NCBI RefSeq assembly: GCF_020283565.1
Contig: NC_060062.1
Span: 56,504,439 to 56,568,438, forward strand
DNA: 64,000 nucleotides
Source: Trifolium pratense
Taxonomy: Eukaryota; Streptophyta; Magnoliopsida; Fabales; Fabaceae
Reading direction: 5' to 3'
Shown: one piece after another, positions 1 through 11,260 of the stretch
Layout: the number at the start of each line of letters is the position of its first letter
Position numbering within the stretch: position 1 is the first letter of the stretch
Program-made: the position numbers and the translations under genes
The notes under the pieces: generated by a model
Seen by the model: only the letters and a program-made list of their open reading frames with translations
Told to the model about the DNA's origin: nothing
The model's database searches: none

Positions 1-2105
1 TCACACTTTGACAACTTGGCATACAACTTCTTCTCCTTCAAGACTTGTAAAACAATCCTCAAGTGCTCCTCGTGCTCTTCCTCGGATTTTGAGTAAATCA
101 AAATGTCGTCGATGAACACCACCACGAATCTATCCAAAAATGAATGGAAAATTCGGTTCATATACTCCATGAAAACTCCAGGTGCATTGGTCACACCAAA
201 CGGCATAACTGAATACTCGTAGTGCCCATACCTCGTCCTAAATGCAGTCTTAGGTATGTCTTCCGTCTTTACTCTAATCTGATGGTATCCAGATCTCAAA
301 TCTATCTTACTAAACACGCAAGCTCCAACTAGTTGATCCATCAAATCATCTATCCTTGGAAGTGGATATTTATTCTTGATCGTCACTTTGTTCAACTGAC
401 GATAGTCTATACATAATCTCATGCTTCCATCTTTCTTCTTTACAAGCAATACTGGCGCTCCCCATGGCGAAACACTCGGTCGAACAAACCTCTTCTCAAG
501 CAGCTCTTCAAGTTGCTTCTTCAACTCATTCAACTCTGACGCTGACATTCGATACGGCGCCATCGATATCGGGCTAGTTCCAGGTACTAGGTCGATAGAA
601 AACTCTACCTCTCGCTTCGGAGGCACGTCAGATATATCATCCGGAAACACATCTGGGAATTCACAAACGATCGGTAACTCTTCTATCTTAACTCCTCCTT
701 CGAGTTTCAATGATGCAAACATCATGAACATCTCGGCATGTTCTTTCAACGCTTCCGATACTTCCTTCCCGTTCATCAAATGCAAGTTCTCCTCCGGCTT
801 CGGAAAAACAACGGCCTTCTCACGACAGTTGATATGAATCCGATTAAAGATTAACCAATTCATACCAAAAATCACATCCATACCACTAAGTGGAATACAC
901 ACTAAATCCATACCAAAATGCTTACCAAAAATGGTTACGGGGCAATTACGACATACTTGTCGAGTAATTACTGAACCATTAGCAGGAGTTTCTATTTCCA
1001 TCCTACCCATCATATCCGTTAAAGGAATACTAAGACGCTTCGCACAATCCAAAGAAATAAAAGAATGCGTCGCTCCCGTATCTATAATCGCAATTAAAGG
1101 AGTGTTATAGATGAAACACGTACCTCTAATGAGATTGTCCTCAAGGCTAGCATCCTCTCCACTTAAGGCAAACACCTTGCCCATCACCTTCTTGGGCTTC
1201 TTGCAGATTATACTCTTGTGGCCCTCCTCACCACAGTTGAAACAAAAGACTCTTGTCCTACACACTTCGGCTTTGTGGCCTAACTTCCCACAATTCAAAC
1301 ACTTGTCCAATTTCTTCTGGCAATCATACGACATATGACCCCTCTCTCCACATTTGTAACAATTCCCATTCACCGGCCTCTTACCACCACTGGTATTACC
1401 CCTACTGCGGTTATCATAAGGTTTTCCGCGCTCTTGCCCTTTCCCTTTTCGGTCGTTCACAGCCTTGTAGTAGTTCACCTTAGCCATACCATCTTCATCA
1501 CAGATCCTACTCTTGTTCACAAGGGTCGCAAAATCCCTTATCTGTGAAAATCCAATCATATGCTTAATATCTGGACGTAGACCACTTTCAAACTTCACAC
1601 ACTTGTCGTTCTCCGCTTCCATAGTGTTGTAATGCGGACTAAACGCACACAAGGTCTCAAACTTGACGGCATAGTCAGCTACCGTCATATTTCCCTGTTT
1701 CAGTTCCATGAATTCCACAACTTTCTTGTTCTTCACATCCACAGGAAAATACTTAACCAAAAATTCCCTTTTAAACATTGCCCATGGTATAGCCATACCA
1801 CCGGGTCCTAGCCTCAACTTGGCATTCTTCCACCACACATTCGCTTCCTCGCGCAACACATATGTTCCAAGGGTTGTCTTCCCTTCCTCGGAACAATTCA
1901 TTGCTTCAAAAATTATCTCAAGTTCTTCCAGCCACTTGTGAGCTCCATCCGGGTTGTAACCTCCGGTAAATGTTGGCGGTTTCTGCTTCATGAACCTTTC
2001 CAACCTCATCTCTACCTCTCTTCCAGGTTGATGATCTCTAACCACAATGTTGGTAAGTGCGGCCAAAGCTTCCGCAATCTGAGCATTCGTCCTCGCAGCA
2101 GCCAT
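1..2105 (-). CDS. Gag-protease-reverse transcriptase polyprotein, partial, open frame
   Basis: Retrotransposon polyprotein whose frame starts at the ATG at 2105 (MAAARTNAQ...) and stays open to base 1. I scanned every codon of this frame and found no stop in about 701 codons. In order it encodes a retrotransposon gag domain, three CCHC zinc knuckles (encoded about 1260-1375, all three with complete C-C-H-C residues), an aspartic protease with D-T/S-G (about 1075-1090), and RT up to just past the F-I-D-D catalytic motif (about 104-115). RNase H and integrase lie beyond the left edge. The zinc knuckles are better preserved than in G2, where the last Cys of knuckle 3 is Ser. The start was chosen because gag similarity begins there and it lies about 110 bp from the PBS. 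Whether it is expressed is unknown. Confidence 0.9.
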   Translation of the reverse strand, partial: MAAARTNAQIAEALAALTNIVVRDHQPGREVEMRLERFMKQKPPTFTGGYNPDGAHKWLEELEIIFEAMNCSEEGKTTLGTYVLREEANVWWKNAKLRLGPGGMAIPWAMFKREFLVKYFPVDVKNKKVVEFMELKQGNMTVADYAVKFETLCAFSPHYNTMEAENDKCVKFESGLRPDIKHMIGFSQIRDFATLVNKSRICDEDGMAKVNYYKAVNDRKGKGQERGKPYDNRSRGNTSGGKRPVNGNCYKCGERGHMSYDCQKKLDKCLNCGKLGHKAEVCRTRVFCFNCGEEGHKSIICKKPKKVMGKVFALSGEDASLEDNLIRGTCFIYNTPLIAIIDTGATHSFISLDCAKRLSIPLTDMMGRMEIETPANGSVITRQVCRNCPVTIFGKHFGMDLVCIPLSGMDVIFGMNWLIFNRIHINCREKAVVFPKPEENLHLMNGKEVSEALKEHAEMFMMFASLKLEGGVKIEELPIVCEFPDVFPDDISDVPPKREVEFSIDLVPGTSPISMAPYRMSASELNELKKQLEELLEKRFVRPSVSPWGAPVLLVKKKDGSMRLCIDYRQLNKVTIKNKYPLPRIDDLMDQLVGACVFSKIDLRSGYHQIRVKTEDIPKTAFRTRYGHYEYSVMPFGVTNAPGVFMEYMNRIFHSFLDRFVVVFIDDILIYSKSEEEHEEHLRIVLQVLKEKKLYAKLSKC

Positions 2106-2212
2106 GATTCCTGAACGAATCACAACTAGACGTTAGAAAGTACTAACAGTGTTCCCTACACATGCTCATACGGGGAAAAGAAAAGTCCTAATTGGTTCAC
2201 ATGAACCGACCT

Positions 2213-2224
2213 GCTCTGATACCA
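2213..2224 (-). other. G1 primer binding site, initiator Met tRNA
   Basis: The reverse complement reads TGGTATCAGAGC, the standard plant initiator-methionine-tRNA primer site. It lies 4 bp inside the 5' LTR boundary at 2229, which fixes the minus orientation of the element. Confidence 0.92.
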
Positions 2225-3481
2225 CTATTGTAACACCCTAACCCGTACTACCCTTAAAAACGTAATTTTAAAAACTTTTTAACAAATGTAAAGGCAGAGT
2301 GCCACGCGGTAATTAAAACACAAGCATACACACAGAGCATCATGAAATTTAACATGAAAAGCAACAGCGGATTCATTCACATCATATATATATACATATA
2401 TATATACATAAGCCATATTCATCCCTAAGGATGTCACTTATACAAGCACTAGCATAACAAAAAGGTAACACCGATATACGATGAAATCCAAGCGTAAACC
2501 CCGACTCGATGTTACATTACCAGAGCATTCACTATTTACAAACTCTAGTCAAAAGCTAGTACTAAGAGGAGTAATCTATGCTAAGTCTCCTCACCAAAAA
2601 GTACTTCAACACCACGTTAGAACAGCAGTCTAAACGTCGGCACGATCCTCAGCCTGAATATCTGAACCCCCAAAGGTCCAGCAAATAACACAAAGCAGAG
2701 AGTTAGAAAACATAATCGCATATCATACGAGTATAAGAAAGGTCTCACACCTTCGAACTACATCATACATATTCTAACTCACGTTCAAAACGTCGTATTA
2801 AACAGTTATCAATTAATAAAGTTTAGCACAGATCAACCAGATAATGTCACATACCATTTATCAAATATATGCGCATTTATCCTAATGTATCTAATGTCAA
2901 TCATTCTATGTCATGTCATCCCTAGACACGACTAATGCATGTGGTACCAATTGCCTTTTACCCCTTATGGATAAGTTAAACAGTTTTACATCTTGCCGGA
3001 TTGTTCGGAACTTACCAAACCTTCATATCCCTCATGGATAAGTTAAACAGTTTTATATCCTGCTGGATAGCAGCTCTAGATCTTATGGATTCATCAAATC
3101 CGATCCTCGGCTTCCTTATGGACTCAGAAATCCATTTAAATCTATTGGAACCCAAGTTTCCAATTTCAACATATATATACATGAATGCATGTATGTTTGC
3201 ACATATCATCAATATGATATTTCTAGCTCGAAGCTACTCATTATGAATGCGGAAACACAATTCAAACACATTCACTTAACATTACAATTAATGCCAAAAA
3301 CATCACATTGCTCACTTTAAGCTACAACTTATTGCATACACGTTTATCAATCATATAACGATTAACAATAAGCATTAACAGTATCAACATGTATCAACAA
3401 TCATGTAAGGATACCCTTAAACCATGTTACAAGTGCCAAATCACACTTACAAACATTAACAAAAGTTGCAGGTTCAGTACT

Positions 3482-3653
3482 GTTCGCTGAGCGAATCCAA
3501 AGCGAACAGGTAGCGAACTCATTCGCTAAGCGAATCTCAATTCGCTGTAGCGAACTACATCAGAGGATTACAGGTACATGGCGAACAGGTAGCGAACTGG
3601 TAGCGAGCTTATTCGCTGTAGCGAACTCCTGTTCGCTAAGCGAACTACACCAG
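3482..3653. repeat. Palindromic TTCGCT/AGCGAA array in G1 LTR
   Basis: Short units such as TTCGCTGAGCGAA, TAGCGAAC and TTCGCTAAGCGAA recur in both orientations, so the strand can fold on itself. The same kind of array sits at the same LTR position in a, b, c, S and G2. Confidence 0.8.
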
Positions 3654-4204
3654 AAAGAAAATCTGTTCTTGAGTTGTCTAAGGCGGTTTAACACTAAATC
3701 AACTCAAAAATTCATCCAAACATGTTATAAATTCATATAAACAGCCATTCCAAACATATATGGTATCAAGGAACATTAATCATCCCTTCCAAACATCCAA
3801 ATACCTCTAATAATCAAAATCATGGCAATTACTTGAGTTTTAAGTAACTTTCTCAAACTTTCCAAAAATGATCTAAACACATACATAATCATCATGGAAT
3901 CAAGCTAGTGATTAACACATACAAAGTGATGATGAAAAACATCATACTCACATACAAAAGCTTATCAAAAGTCTAAAAGAAATTGAGTGGGAGAGTTCGG
4001 GAACGGAGACATAGACAATCTCCCCCCTCCTTGTCACTCAAGAATCATGAATTCTAATCTCTTACCTTAAGCAAAGATGATGATCCAAGCCTTCTCTTGC
4101 TCAAGCTTTCACTCTTGATCCAAACCCTAGCTTAGCTCTATGTTGCTTCTACTCACTCAAACTCAAGAAATGAATTTATGAAACTATTCATAAGTTGGAC
4201 TTGC

Positions 4205-4212
4205 TACTTATA
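4205..4212 (-). promoter_or_regulatory. TATA box of the G1 LTR promoter
   Basis: The minus strand reads TATAAGTA about 205 bp inside the LTR. The same motif is at the matching place in element c (43194-43201) and, on the plus strand, in solo LTR S (40134-40141). Conservation of motif and spacing supports it as the core promoter that starts genomic RNA. Confidence 0.6.
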
Positions 4213-4416
4213 CTACTTCTCAAGTGTCATGAACCAAGCCCATTTGGCTTAGGCCCATTGCCTCTCACGCCCCTCAAGCCCAAAACAATGGTTCTCGCGT
4301 CTAATAACTTATGATCGGCTAAATAATTATTCGTCGCTCACTAAAATAATAAAAGCCAATTAATAAATAAAATAACATTTAATAAAATATACGAATACGA
4401 AAAACGGGTCGTTACA

Positions 4417-4632
4417 TCCCTCGCTTAGCAAAAGCTAGCGAGCTCCCGGCGAGACAAGTCAAAAACATTCACAGGATTTAGCAAGACTTAGCGAGACTCA
4501 GCGAGGTTCATTCTTCGCCTAGCGAGCACATCCAAAATTTGGGTGCTCTGCTACGGTTTTGAACTTACGCCGACTAAAATCTCGTTTTCTCGACTCACCG
4601 ATCCACAAAATTCGAAAACTCCAATCATATAA
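4417..4632. repeat. LTR-like fragment of uncertain origin
   Basis: This stretch between the end of G1 and the recognisable interior of element a holds TAGCGAG/CTCGCTTAGC palindromic units and a TTTTGAACTTACG-like segment that resemble the array region of the Tekay-related LTRs (compare 11265-11340). I could not assign it to one element. No coding sequence is seen. Confidence 0.4.
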
Positions 4633-4779
4633 CAAACACAAACTAGGACACATTAATATCCTACTCTTCTCACCATTTTGAAAATTTAATTTTCACTTAT
4701 TCAAAAGAAAATAACTCTATATTTTCACCAAAATCTTCAAGAAATAATATTAGTTTTTAAAATTATTTCAAATCATTAC

Positions 4780-4839
4780 CACATGCAGTTTTATATCATG
4801 CCGGATCGTCACATGCAGTTTTATATCATGCCGGATCGT
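4780..4839. repeat. Tandem duplication, 2 x 30 bp
   Basis: The unit begins CACATGCAGTTTTATATCAT and is followed by GCCGGATCGT; the two copies start at 4780 and 4810 and look identical. Element c carries a single similar copy at about 46083. The core CAGTTTTAYATCATGCTGGAT is also the core of the LTR minisatellite at 41470. Confidence 0.85.
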
Positions 4840-5139
4840 CAACAATTAGCAAATAAGCATCAATCAACCAAGTTTAAACTACACAAAGGTTAAACTCTAA
4901 GCATATACAACTATTATAAACATAGAAGTATAGCACTCACACCACTACTCAACAAAAGAATGGATCGATTAATCCAATTCACACCACTCATAGTTCCTAA
5001 ATGAACAATAAAAGTGATTTCACAAAACAAACAACACAAAATCGTTAGACAAACACGACTGACACACAATACTCACTTGGTCTGACTGCACAGACCTGCT
5101 CTGATCGACACATAACCCACACAGTCCGAAGACAACGGG

Positions 5140-5151
5140 GCTCTGATACCA
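5140..5151 (-). other. Element a primer binding site, initiator Met tRNA
   Basis: The reverse complement is TGGTATCAGAGC, 2 bp from the LTR start at 5154. Confidence 0.9.
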
Positions 5152-6586
5152 ATTGTAACACCCAAACCCATTATTTAATAAAATTCTACCATGATAACTC
5201 TTTTTCAAAATACGCGGCGGAAAATTGAAGTTTATTATTATAAAAGTCATGGTTCGAGCATTACACTCTTCAATCATAATAATACTAATGTAATTAATTA
5301 GTAAAAACAATGTTTATACAGAATAATCTTCTTTATCGAAAGATATAGTTTTTACAAATAAATATCAAAAGTTATAAAGACTCTATAGTCTAAATACAAC
5401 CTAGATAAGGAGACTCTATATACATATAAAATCCTTTCCCGTGTCATAATCAGAGCGAATCTTCACCGACGACTCGACATCGAATACCACAAAACCTGTG
5501 AATCTGGACCCCCAACGATCCAGCACATAACACATAAAAGAGAGTTAGACAACATACTCAAAATATAAGTGTAAGTAAATGGTACTTAAACACTTCTTCA
5601 TAAAAACATGCATAATCATACATTATACATATACATCACCATCATTCATGCATATTCATATATCATGCATATACTTCATTTATCACATAATCAATCATCC
5701 ACAAAATACACCAAACATATAGTTTCACATCGTCTCGGACAATACCAAAACATCAACAAATACATTGTTCAGATTATGGTCATGACGGACCCTGCGTTGT
5801 TCATTTTATCGTCATGACGGACTCTGCTCCTCACATACGGATTAACAATCAACATTTACCAAGTATGTGTCAAACATCATTTATCATAAAATGCACACAA
5901 AATCCCTAATGCAATCTAATGCTTCACATTCATGTTATGTCCTCTAGACACCTCTAATGCATGTGGTACCATCGTCTTTATCAGGGTATTTCACCTCCGA
6001 TATCCTTCTTTATCAAACAAATATAGTTCGATATCCTTCTTTATTGGACAAGCCAATATCCCTAAATATTCATGATGCATGCACTCAAAACTCATGAATA
6101 TATTCATCAACAATTTTGGCATATAGCCCATCAACAATAACGTGGAACACTATCCAACGTCCGTCTTTATTAAGATAATCAATACCTTAATATCCGTCTT
6201 TATCAAATAACATAATTCGATATACTTCTTTATTAGAATAACATAATTCTAATATCCTTCTTTATTAAGTTGATTAACACCTTAATATACTTCTTTGACA
6301 TTTGAATAAACATCATCAACACAATCATATTCCACAAATATAATCAACAACTATCATCACAATACAATTAATCATGGTTATAAACACCTAATTGTATGTT
6401 AGAATACCTTAAATCCATGTTACAAGTGCCTAATTACACTTACAATCATCAACAAAAAGTTGAAGGTCCAGTACTGTTCGCTAAGCGAAGGCTTAGCGAA
6501 GCTCACCAGAGGATCACCTGCTCATGGCGAGCATGCAGCGAGCTGTGGCGAGCTGTTCGCCACACGTTCGCTGAGCGAAGGCCTAG

Positions 6587-7716
6587 TGATCACGGTCGTT
6601 TCGTGACCAAAATAATTTTAAAATAAGTAGTACAAGGTAGTGACCTTGGTCGTTTCGCAAGGACTCACGATCGGTTTAACAATATTAGAATGAATTTAAA
6701 GGTTGCAATTTGGGGTATTTTTGTTTGTGGAAGCAATAACAGAGATTACGAATTTAATTAATATAAAAGCAATCAATCCATTGGTTTTAGGCAACTTTGT
6801 TTATCATCTATCATAGGTTCTTATATGAATATTCATACAGTTTATGCTTCGGCTGATTATAGAACTAATTTAACAAGCGAAAATCAGTTTTATAACGAAT
6901 TCGTTGATTAAGCACCAGCGTGTTCGACTAACTATGGCGATGATCAAGCGTCACCAATAACACAGTTAAAATTCATAACAATAATTCGGCAGCCCTATTT
7001 TGCAAGCGAAAATAATATAACAATTTCCTATTCAGATTAATTTGAACAAGCGTGAATTAATTTGAATAGTCTCAATGTTATGAACGTGAAACAAAATAAT
7101 TAAGCATCAATTGCATCAACTCATACACAAAAGAGAGACAAGAAAATTGATATATGATAAGCATAAACATAACGATTTGCTATTAAAACCGAACCTCAAG
7201 ATTCGAGAACAAAGTTCCTTACACCAATGGATCAATAGAAGTTTAGTTCTCCATGGAAGATGACGGCTGCTCTAGGGTTTGAATATTTCGTGAACAGTGA
7301 ATGATAACCTAGCTGCCTTTTTTCGGTTTAAATAATACATGGAACGGGCCTCAAAACAATTGGGCCGAAAAATATAAAGTTGTGCTGAATTAAATTCGTC
7401 TGGAACATAAACGCAATTATTTGACACACTTGCGCTCCGAACTGGGTTTTGGCCTCAACATAAAAGTCGTAGCTCTTGATCTTAGCTTTCCAACGCATCT
7501 TCCCGCGCCTCAATCCGATATTTGTAACTCCAGTTATGACCTGCGGACCGGAAGGGTGTCAAAGTGCTATTTATTCATAAATTAAGTGCGAAAATAAAAT
7601 AGAGTTAGAAATAAACTTAAATATAAAAACACCTTAAAATAGTGAAAATAGTAAATTAAACCATAGGAATACACTAGTACAATAGTAGAAGAATGTGCAT
7701 TAAAATGCACTGATCA
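6587..7716 (-). repeat. 3' LTR of the gag-only element (1130 bp)
   Basis: Starts TGATCACGGTCG and ends GCACTGATCA on the plus strand. It is nearly identical to 10130-11260. Confidence 0.92.
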
Positions 7717-8753
7717 AATTCCCCCACACTTGAACTTTTGCACTCCGAGCAAAACTCAAATGAAAAATTTAAAAACAAATCACAAGCAGTCAACATATTC
7801 CAGGTTTCAAGCTTCAAACCTTGGGTCAAAATTCAAAGATTGGCACAATTCTTATCTATCAACTTTCAATAATAATCTTGCGTGTGTGTGTGTACTGTCT
7901 CCCACTGTCAACCAAAGTAATGTCAAGATCCCTCTCTGAAACTACCATTCTAGATGCTAAGTTGTCATTCTTTTCCTATAATTTTGGATTTAACCAGAAT
8001 TTCAGACTAGGGGGGGGGGGGGGGCTATTTCTTTTCAAGAGATCAAAAGCTTTTCAACATCGACTCAGGGGCAACTACCTTCAAGCTTTATTATAGTTTA
8101 TTATTATTTATTGTTTTTAAGCTTTAGGTACTACTCCACCTTTTCACCTGACGGGATCTTACTTGTACAACCTGTTACTCAGAGTAGAGCATCCTACACA
8201 GCACTTGTTCCTCCAGTTTCGGGCACAGGAACTTGTTCCTCCAGTTTCGGGCACAGGAACTTATTATATTCATTAGTTTTAGCTCTTAAACAGTTTCCCT
8301 TTTTCTCAATTAATAGCAATGATCGGTCTATCTGTTACTCTAGCCTTTCCCCCACACTTAGTTCTAATCATACCTCCATTATATTCAAATTAGAGAACTT
8401 AGTCTAAAGAATAAATATTTCAGAGATTTATCTAGACATTACTAAGTTTGACAGTGTTCAAGCAGTTGTGCATTAAGTTGCAAAGACTATCATGTCAAGT
8501 ATCAAAACAAAAAACTCCAAAAATTTCACTGACCCTACAGCTATCTGCCCTAGCCTTAGAACATGTGACTACTCATGATGATTTATTTTATTATTATTAT
8601 TATTATTTTTTTAACACACAAAAATGTAAATGTAAAATGTCCCTCCCCCACACTTAAACCAGACAGTGTCCGCAATGTAATCTAAACATAAAGTGAGAGT
8701 AAAGGAAGGAACACACCCGAGGGGCTAAGTTGTAGCGGCTGGTGCTGGTGCTT
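7717..8753 (-). other. PPT and non-coding 3' interior of the gag-only element
   Basis: Next to the LTR the minus strand reads AAGTGTGGGGGAATT, the polypurine tract. Two further copies of the AAGTGTGGGGG core appear at about 8348-8358 and 8644-8656. The region also holds a 15-G run (8010-8024) and a tandem duplication of about 27 bp around CTCCAGTTTCGGGCACAGGAA (8209-8262). No convincing coding frame is seen, so this is either the eroded remainder of pol or a true 3' untranslated region. Confidence 0.75.
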
Positions 8754-9590
8754 CTATGTCTGGTGGTTTGGTGGAAGCCCTTCCACACTTTTATGGAGCA
8801 GCTTCAAACGCTGTCCTTTTGCTGGTTGAGCTTTGCTAACTGCCAACCTTTTCACCAAGGAAGTAAGTTCATCAATTCTAGCATCAAACTTGGTTTCGAG
8901 CGCCTTGATGGAGGAAGAGGAAGACTGAATCTCATTCACACTTGCAGAATTATTTCTAGTTGTAAACTGTTGCGAGTTGAGTGACATGTTTTCGATCAAG
9001 GCCTTTGCAGCAGCTGGAGTTTTATCAACAAGTGCTCCACCACTTGCAGCATCCAAAATGTATCGATCCATTGGTAGCAACCCTTCATAGAAATATTGGA
9101 TGAGTAATTGCTCGGTGATCTGGTGTTGGGGACAACTGGAAACTAGATGTTTGAATCTTTCCCAGTACTCTGCCAATGATTCGTTTCCTTGCCTAATGCC
9201 GCATATTTCTTTTCTGATTGATGCTGCTCTAGAAGCGGGAAAGTATCTCTCTAGAAAGACCTTCTTCAGATCATTCCAAGTTGAAACAGAATTTGGCTCA
9301 AGGTAGTAGAGCCAGTCTTTAGCAGCACCTTGTAACGAGAATGGAAAGGCTCTCAACTTGATGTGGTCTTCCGTGATACCTTCAGGCCTCAATGGTGTAG
9401 AACAAACTACCTGAAATTCCTTCAAATGCTTATGCGGATCCTCACCTGCAAGACCATGAAACTTGGGCAACAAATGTATCAAACCAGATTTCAATTCAAA
9501 AGGAATATCAACGTCAGTATATTGAATGCATAGACCATTGTAATTGACATCAGGAGCAGCAAGCTGCCTTAGTGTTCTTTGTTCAGCCAT
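8754..9590 (-). CDS. Athila-type Gag, short form, no zinc knuckle
   Basis: Structural capsid-like protein of a Ty3/gypsy element. The frame is open further upstream to 9629, but the ATG at 9590 (MAEQRTLRQLAAPDV) is the likely start because it begins the part that looks conserved. The retrotransposon gag domain covers about residues 30-200 (LRAFPFSLQGAAKDWLYYL, then WNDLKKVFLERYFPASRA, then YWERFKHLVSSCPQH), followed by the YFYEGL and DAASGGALVDKTP motifs usual in Athila-type Gag. The protein stops about 80 residues later, without a CCHC knuckle or any link to protease. At about 280 residues it is shorter than full Athila Gag, so it is either a truncated gag kept by the element or the remnant of a longer frame. 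It may support particle assembly in trans or in cis; this is inference. Confidence 0.85.
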   Translation of the reverse strand: MAEQRTLRQLAAPDVNYNGLCIQYTDVDIPFELKSGLIHLLPKFHGLAGEDPHKHLKEFQVVCSTPLRPEGITEDHIKLRAFPFSLQGAAKDWLYYLEPNSVSTWNDLKKVFLERYFPASRAASIRKEICGIRQGNESLAEYWERFKHLVSSCPQHQITEQLLIQYFYEGLLPMDRYILDAASGGALVDKTPAAAKALIENMSLNSQQFTTRNNSASVNEIQSSSSSIKALETKFDARIDELTSLVKRLAVSKAQPAKGQRLKLLHKSVEGLPPNHQT

Positions 9591-10067
9591 GTTATCAAAA
9601 GCAAGTTTAGAATCAAATAAAGTATGCAAAGAGAAACTATGTAAGAATCAGAATCAGACTCGTTAATGAAACAAATAGAAAGAAGAGATATGGTTAAAAT
9701 AGATTCAAAAAAATATAAAAACACGAAATTTAGTCTAATTAAGTAAAATAAGAATTTTGGAAATTAGTTTGGAATTTTCTGAAACCATAAAAACAGAAAT
9801 AAATTAAAATAAAATAGTAAAACACGGAATTTGGACTTTTTAGGTTGCCGTCACCTATTTTGTCCCAAAATAGGGGATTTTAAACTCTGATTTTTTTCTG
9901 ATGAACAGATACAGGAAAAACTCGATTTAGAAAAGATTTTCCAGAAAACTGTTTTTTTACGAAAACTGATTATTAGGGCACGTAAAATCCAGAAAACACG
10001 AGAAAGCAAAGGCTAGAACGCAACCACACATAAACTGAGTCTAATATTAGCTAAAATCAATTGAGAG

Positions 10068-10085
10068 TCCCCGGCAACGGCGCCA
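10068..10085 (-). other. Primer binding site, Asp tRNA
   Basis: The reverse complement is TGGCGCCGTTGCCGGGGA, matching the 3' end of plant tRNA-Asp, the primer used by Athila-type elements. It is separated from TGATCA at 10089 by ATT. Confidence 0.92.
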
Positions 10086-10088
10086 ATT

Positions 10089-10129
10089 TGATCACGGTCG
10101 TTTCGTGACCAAAATAATTTGCGCCAATT
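10089..10129 (-). repeat. 41-bp duplication of the LTR/PBS junction
   Basis: The LTR edge plus GCGCCAATT (9 bp carrying part of the PBS) is present at 10089-10129 and the full LTR starts again at 10130. It looks like an aberrant strand transfer during reverse transcription or a later slippage. Confidence 0.8.
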
Positions 10130-11260
10130 TGATCACGGTCGTTTCGTGACCAAAATAATTTTAAAATAAGTAGTACAAGGTAGTGACCTTGGTCGTTTCG
10201 CAAGGACTCACGATCGGTTTAACAATATTAGAATGAATTTAAAGGTTGCAATTTGGGGTATTTTTGTTTGTGGAAGCAATAACAGAGATTACGAATTTAA
10301 TTAATATAAAAGCAATCAATCCATTGGTTTTAGGCAACTTTGTTTATCATCTATCATAGGTTCTTATATGAATATTCATACAGTTTATGCTTCGGCTGAT
10401 TATAGAACTAATTTAACAAGCGAAAATCAGTTTTATAACGAATTCGTTGATTAAGCACCAGCGTGTTCGACTAACTATGGCGATGATCAAGCGTCACCAA
10501 TAACACAGTTAAAATTCATAACAATAATTCGGCAGCCCTATTTTGCAAGCGAAAATAATATAACAATTTCCTATTCAGATTAATTTGAACAAGCGTGAAT
10601 TAATTTGAATAGTCTCAATGTTATGAACGTGAAACAAAATAATTAAGCATCAATTGCATCAACTCATACACAAAAGAGAGACAAGAAAATTGATATATGA
10701 TAAGCATAAACATAACGATTTGCTATTAAAACCGAACCTCAAGATTCGAGAACAAAGTTCCTTACACCAATGGATCAATAGAAGTTTAGTTCTCCATGGA
10801 AGATGACGGCTGCTCTAGGGTTTGAATATTTCGTGAACAGTGAATGATAACCCTAGCTGCCTTTTTTCGGTTTAAATAATACATGGAACGGGCCTCAAAA
10901 CAATTGGGCCGAAAAATATAAAGTTGTGCTGAATTAAATTCGTCTGGAACATAAACGCAATTATTTGACACACTTGCGCTCCGAACTGGGTTTTGGCCTC
11001 AACATAAAAGTCGTAGCTCTTGATCTCAGCTTTCCAACGCATCTTCCCGCGCCTCGATCCGATATTTGTAACTCCAGTTATGTCCTGCGGACCGGAAGGG
11101 TGTCAAAGTGCTATTTATTCATAAATTAAGTGCGAAAATAAAATAGAGTTAGAAATAAACTTAAATATAAAAACACCTTAAAATAGTGAAAATAGTAAAT
11201 TAAACCATAGGAATACACTAGTACAATAGTAGAAGAATGTGCATTAAAATGCACTGATCA
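10130..11260 (-). repeat. 5' LTR of the gag-only element (1131 bp)
   Basis: Pair of 6587-7716. Differences noticed are one extra C near 10852 and substitutions near 11026, 11058 and 11084. Followed by the TSD CCTAG. Confidence 0.92.

Larger units (their letters stand above)
1..4416 (-). mobile_element. G1: Ty3/gypsy chromovirus (Tekay-like), left part outside window
   Basis: A minus-strand LTR retrotransposon of which the 5' LTR, PBS and the gag-protease-RT part of the coding region are visible. It is collinear with G2 (56326 down to 54222) with no net length change over 2.1 kb. The terminal motif on the plus strand is TGTAACACCC...GGGTCGTTACA, which reads TGTAACGACCC...GGGTGTTACA in the element's sense. 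The 5 bases after the LTR (TCCCT, 4417-4421) would be the TSD. The lineage is inferred from the chromodomain-type C-terminus of the sister copy G2. Confidence 0.9.
2229..4416 (-). repeat. G1 5' LTR (2188 bp)
   Basis: The LTR is bounded by TG...CA and homologous along its length to the split G2 LTR (39372-39926 plus 50336-51966). It contains the features shared by all Tekay-related LTRs here: a TATAAGTA box on the minus strand (4205-4212), a palindromic TTCGCT/AGCGAA array (about 3482-3653), and a GGACC/GGTCC hairpin (2662-2681). No protein is coded; the small ORFs inside it are incidental. Confidence 0.9.
6587..11260 (-). mobile_element. Complete gag-only Athila-type element (TR-GAG-like), TSD CCTAG
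   Basis: Two LTRs of about 1130 bp flank a 2.4-kb interior holding only a gag-like ORF. The insertion is clean: CCTAG occurs at 6582-6586 and again at 11261-11265. LTR termini are TGATCA...TGATCA. The PBS is of the tRNA-Asp type and the PPT lies next to the left LTR, so the element is on the minus strand. By eye the LTRs differ at three substitutions and one 1-bp indel, so the insertion is recent. There is no protease, RT or integrase, so movement would need enzymes from an autonomous relative, presumably an Athila element. Confidence 0.9.

Noticed and set aside
421..837. A 138-codon plus-strand ORF, with a near copy at 54642-55058
   Set aside because: It is the antisense shadow of the RT region of G1 and G2. 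Its conservation is explained by the real frame on the other strand.
8010..8024. Run of 15 G
   Set aside because: Homopolymers this long are often assembly or sequencing artefacts; no function can be supported.
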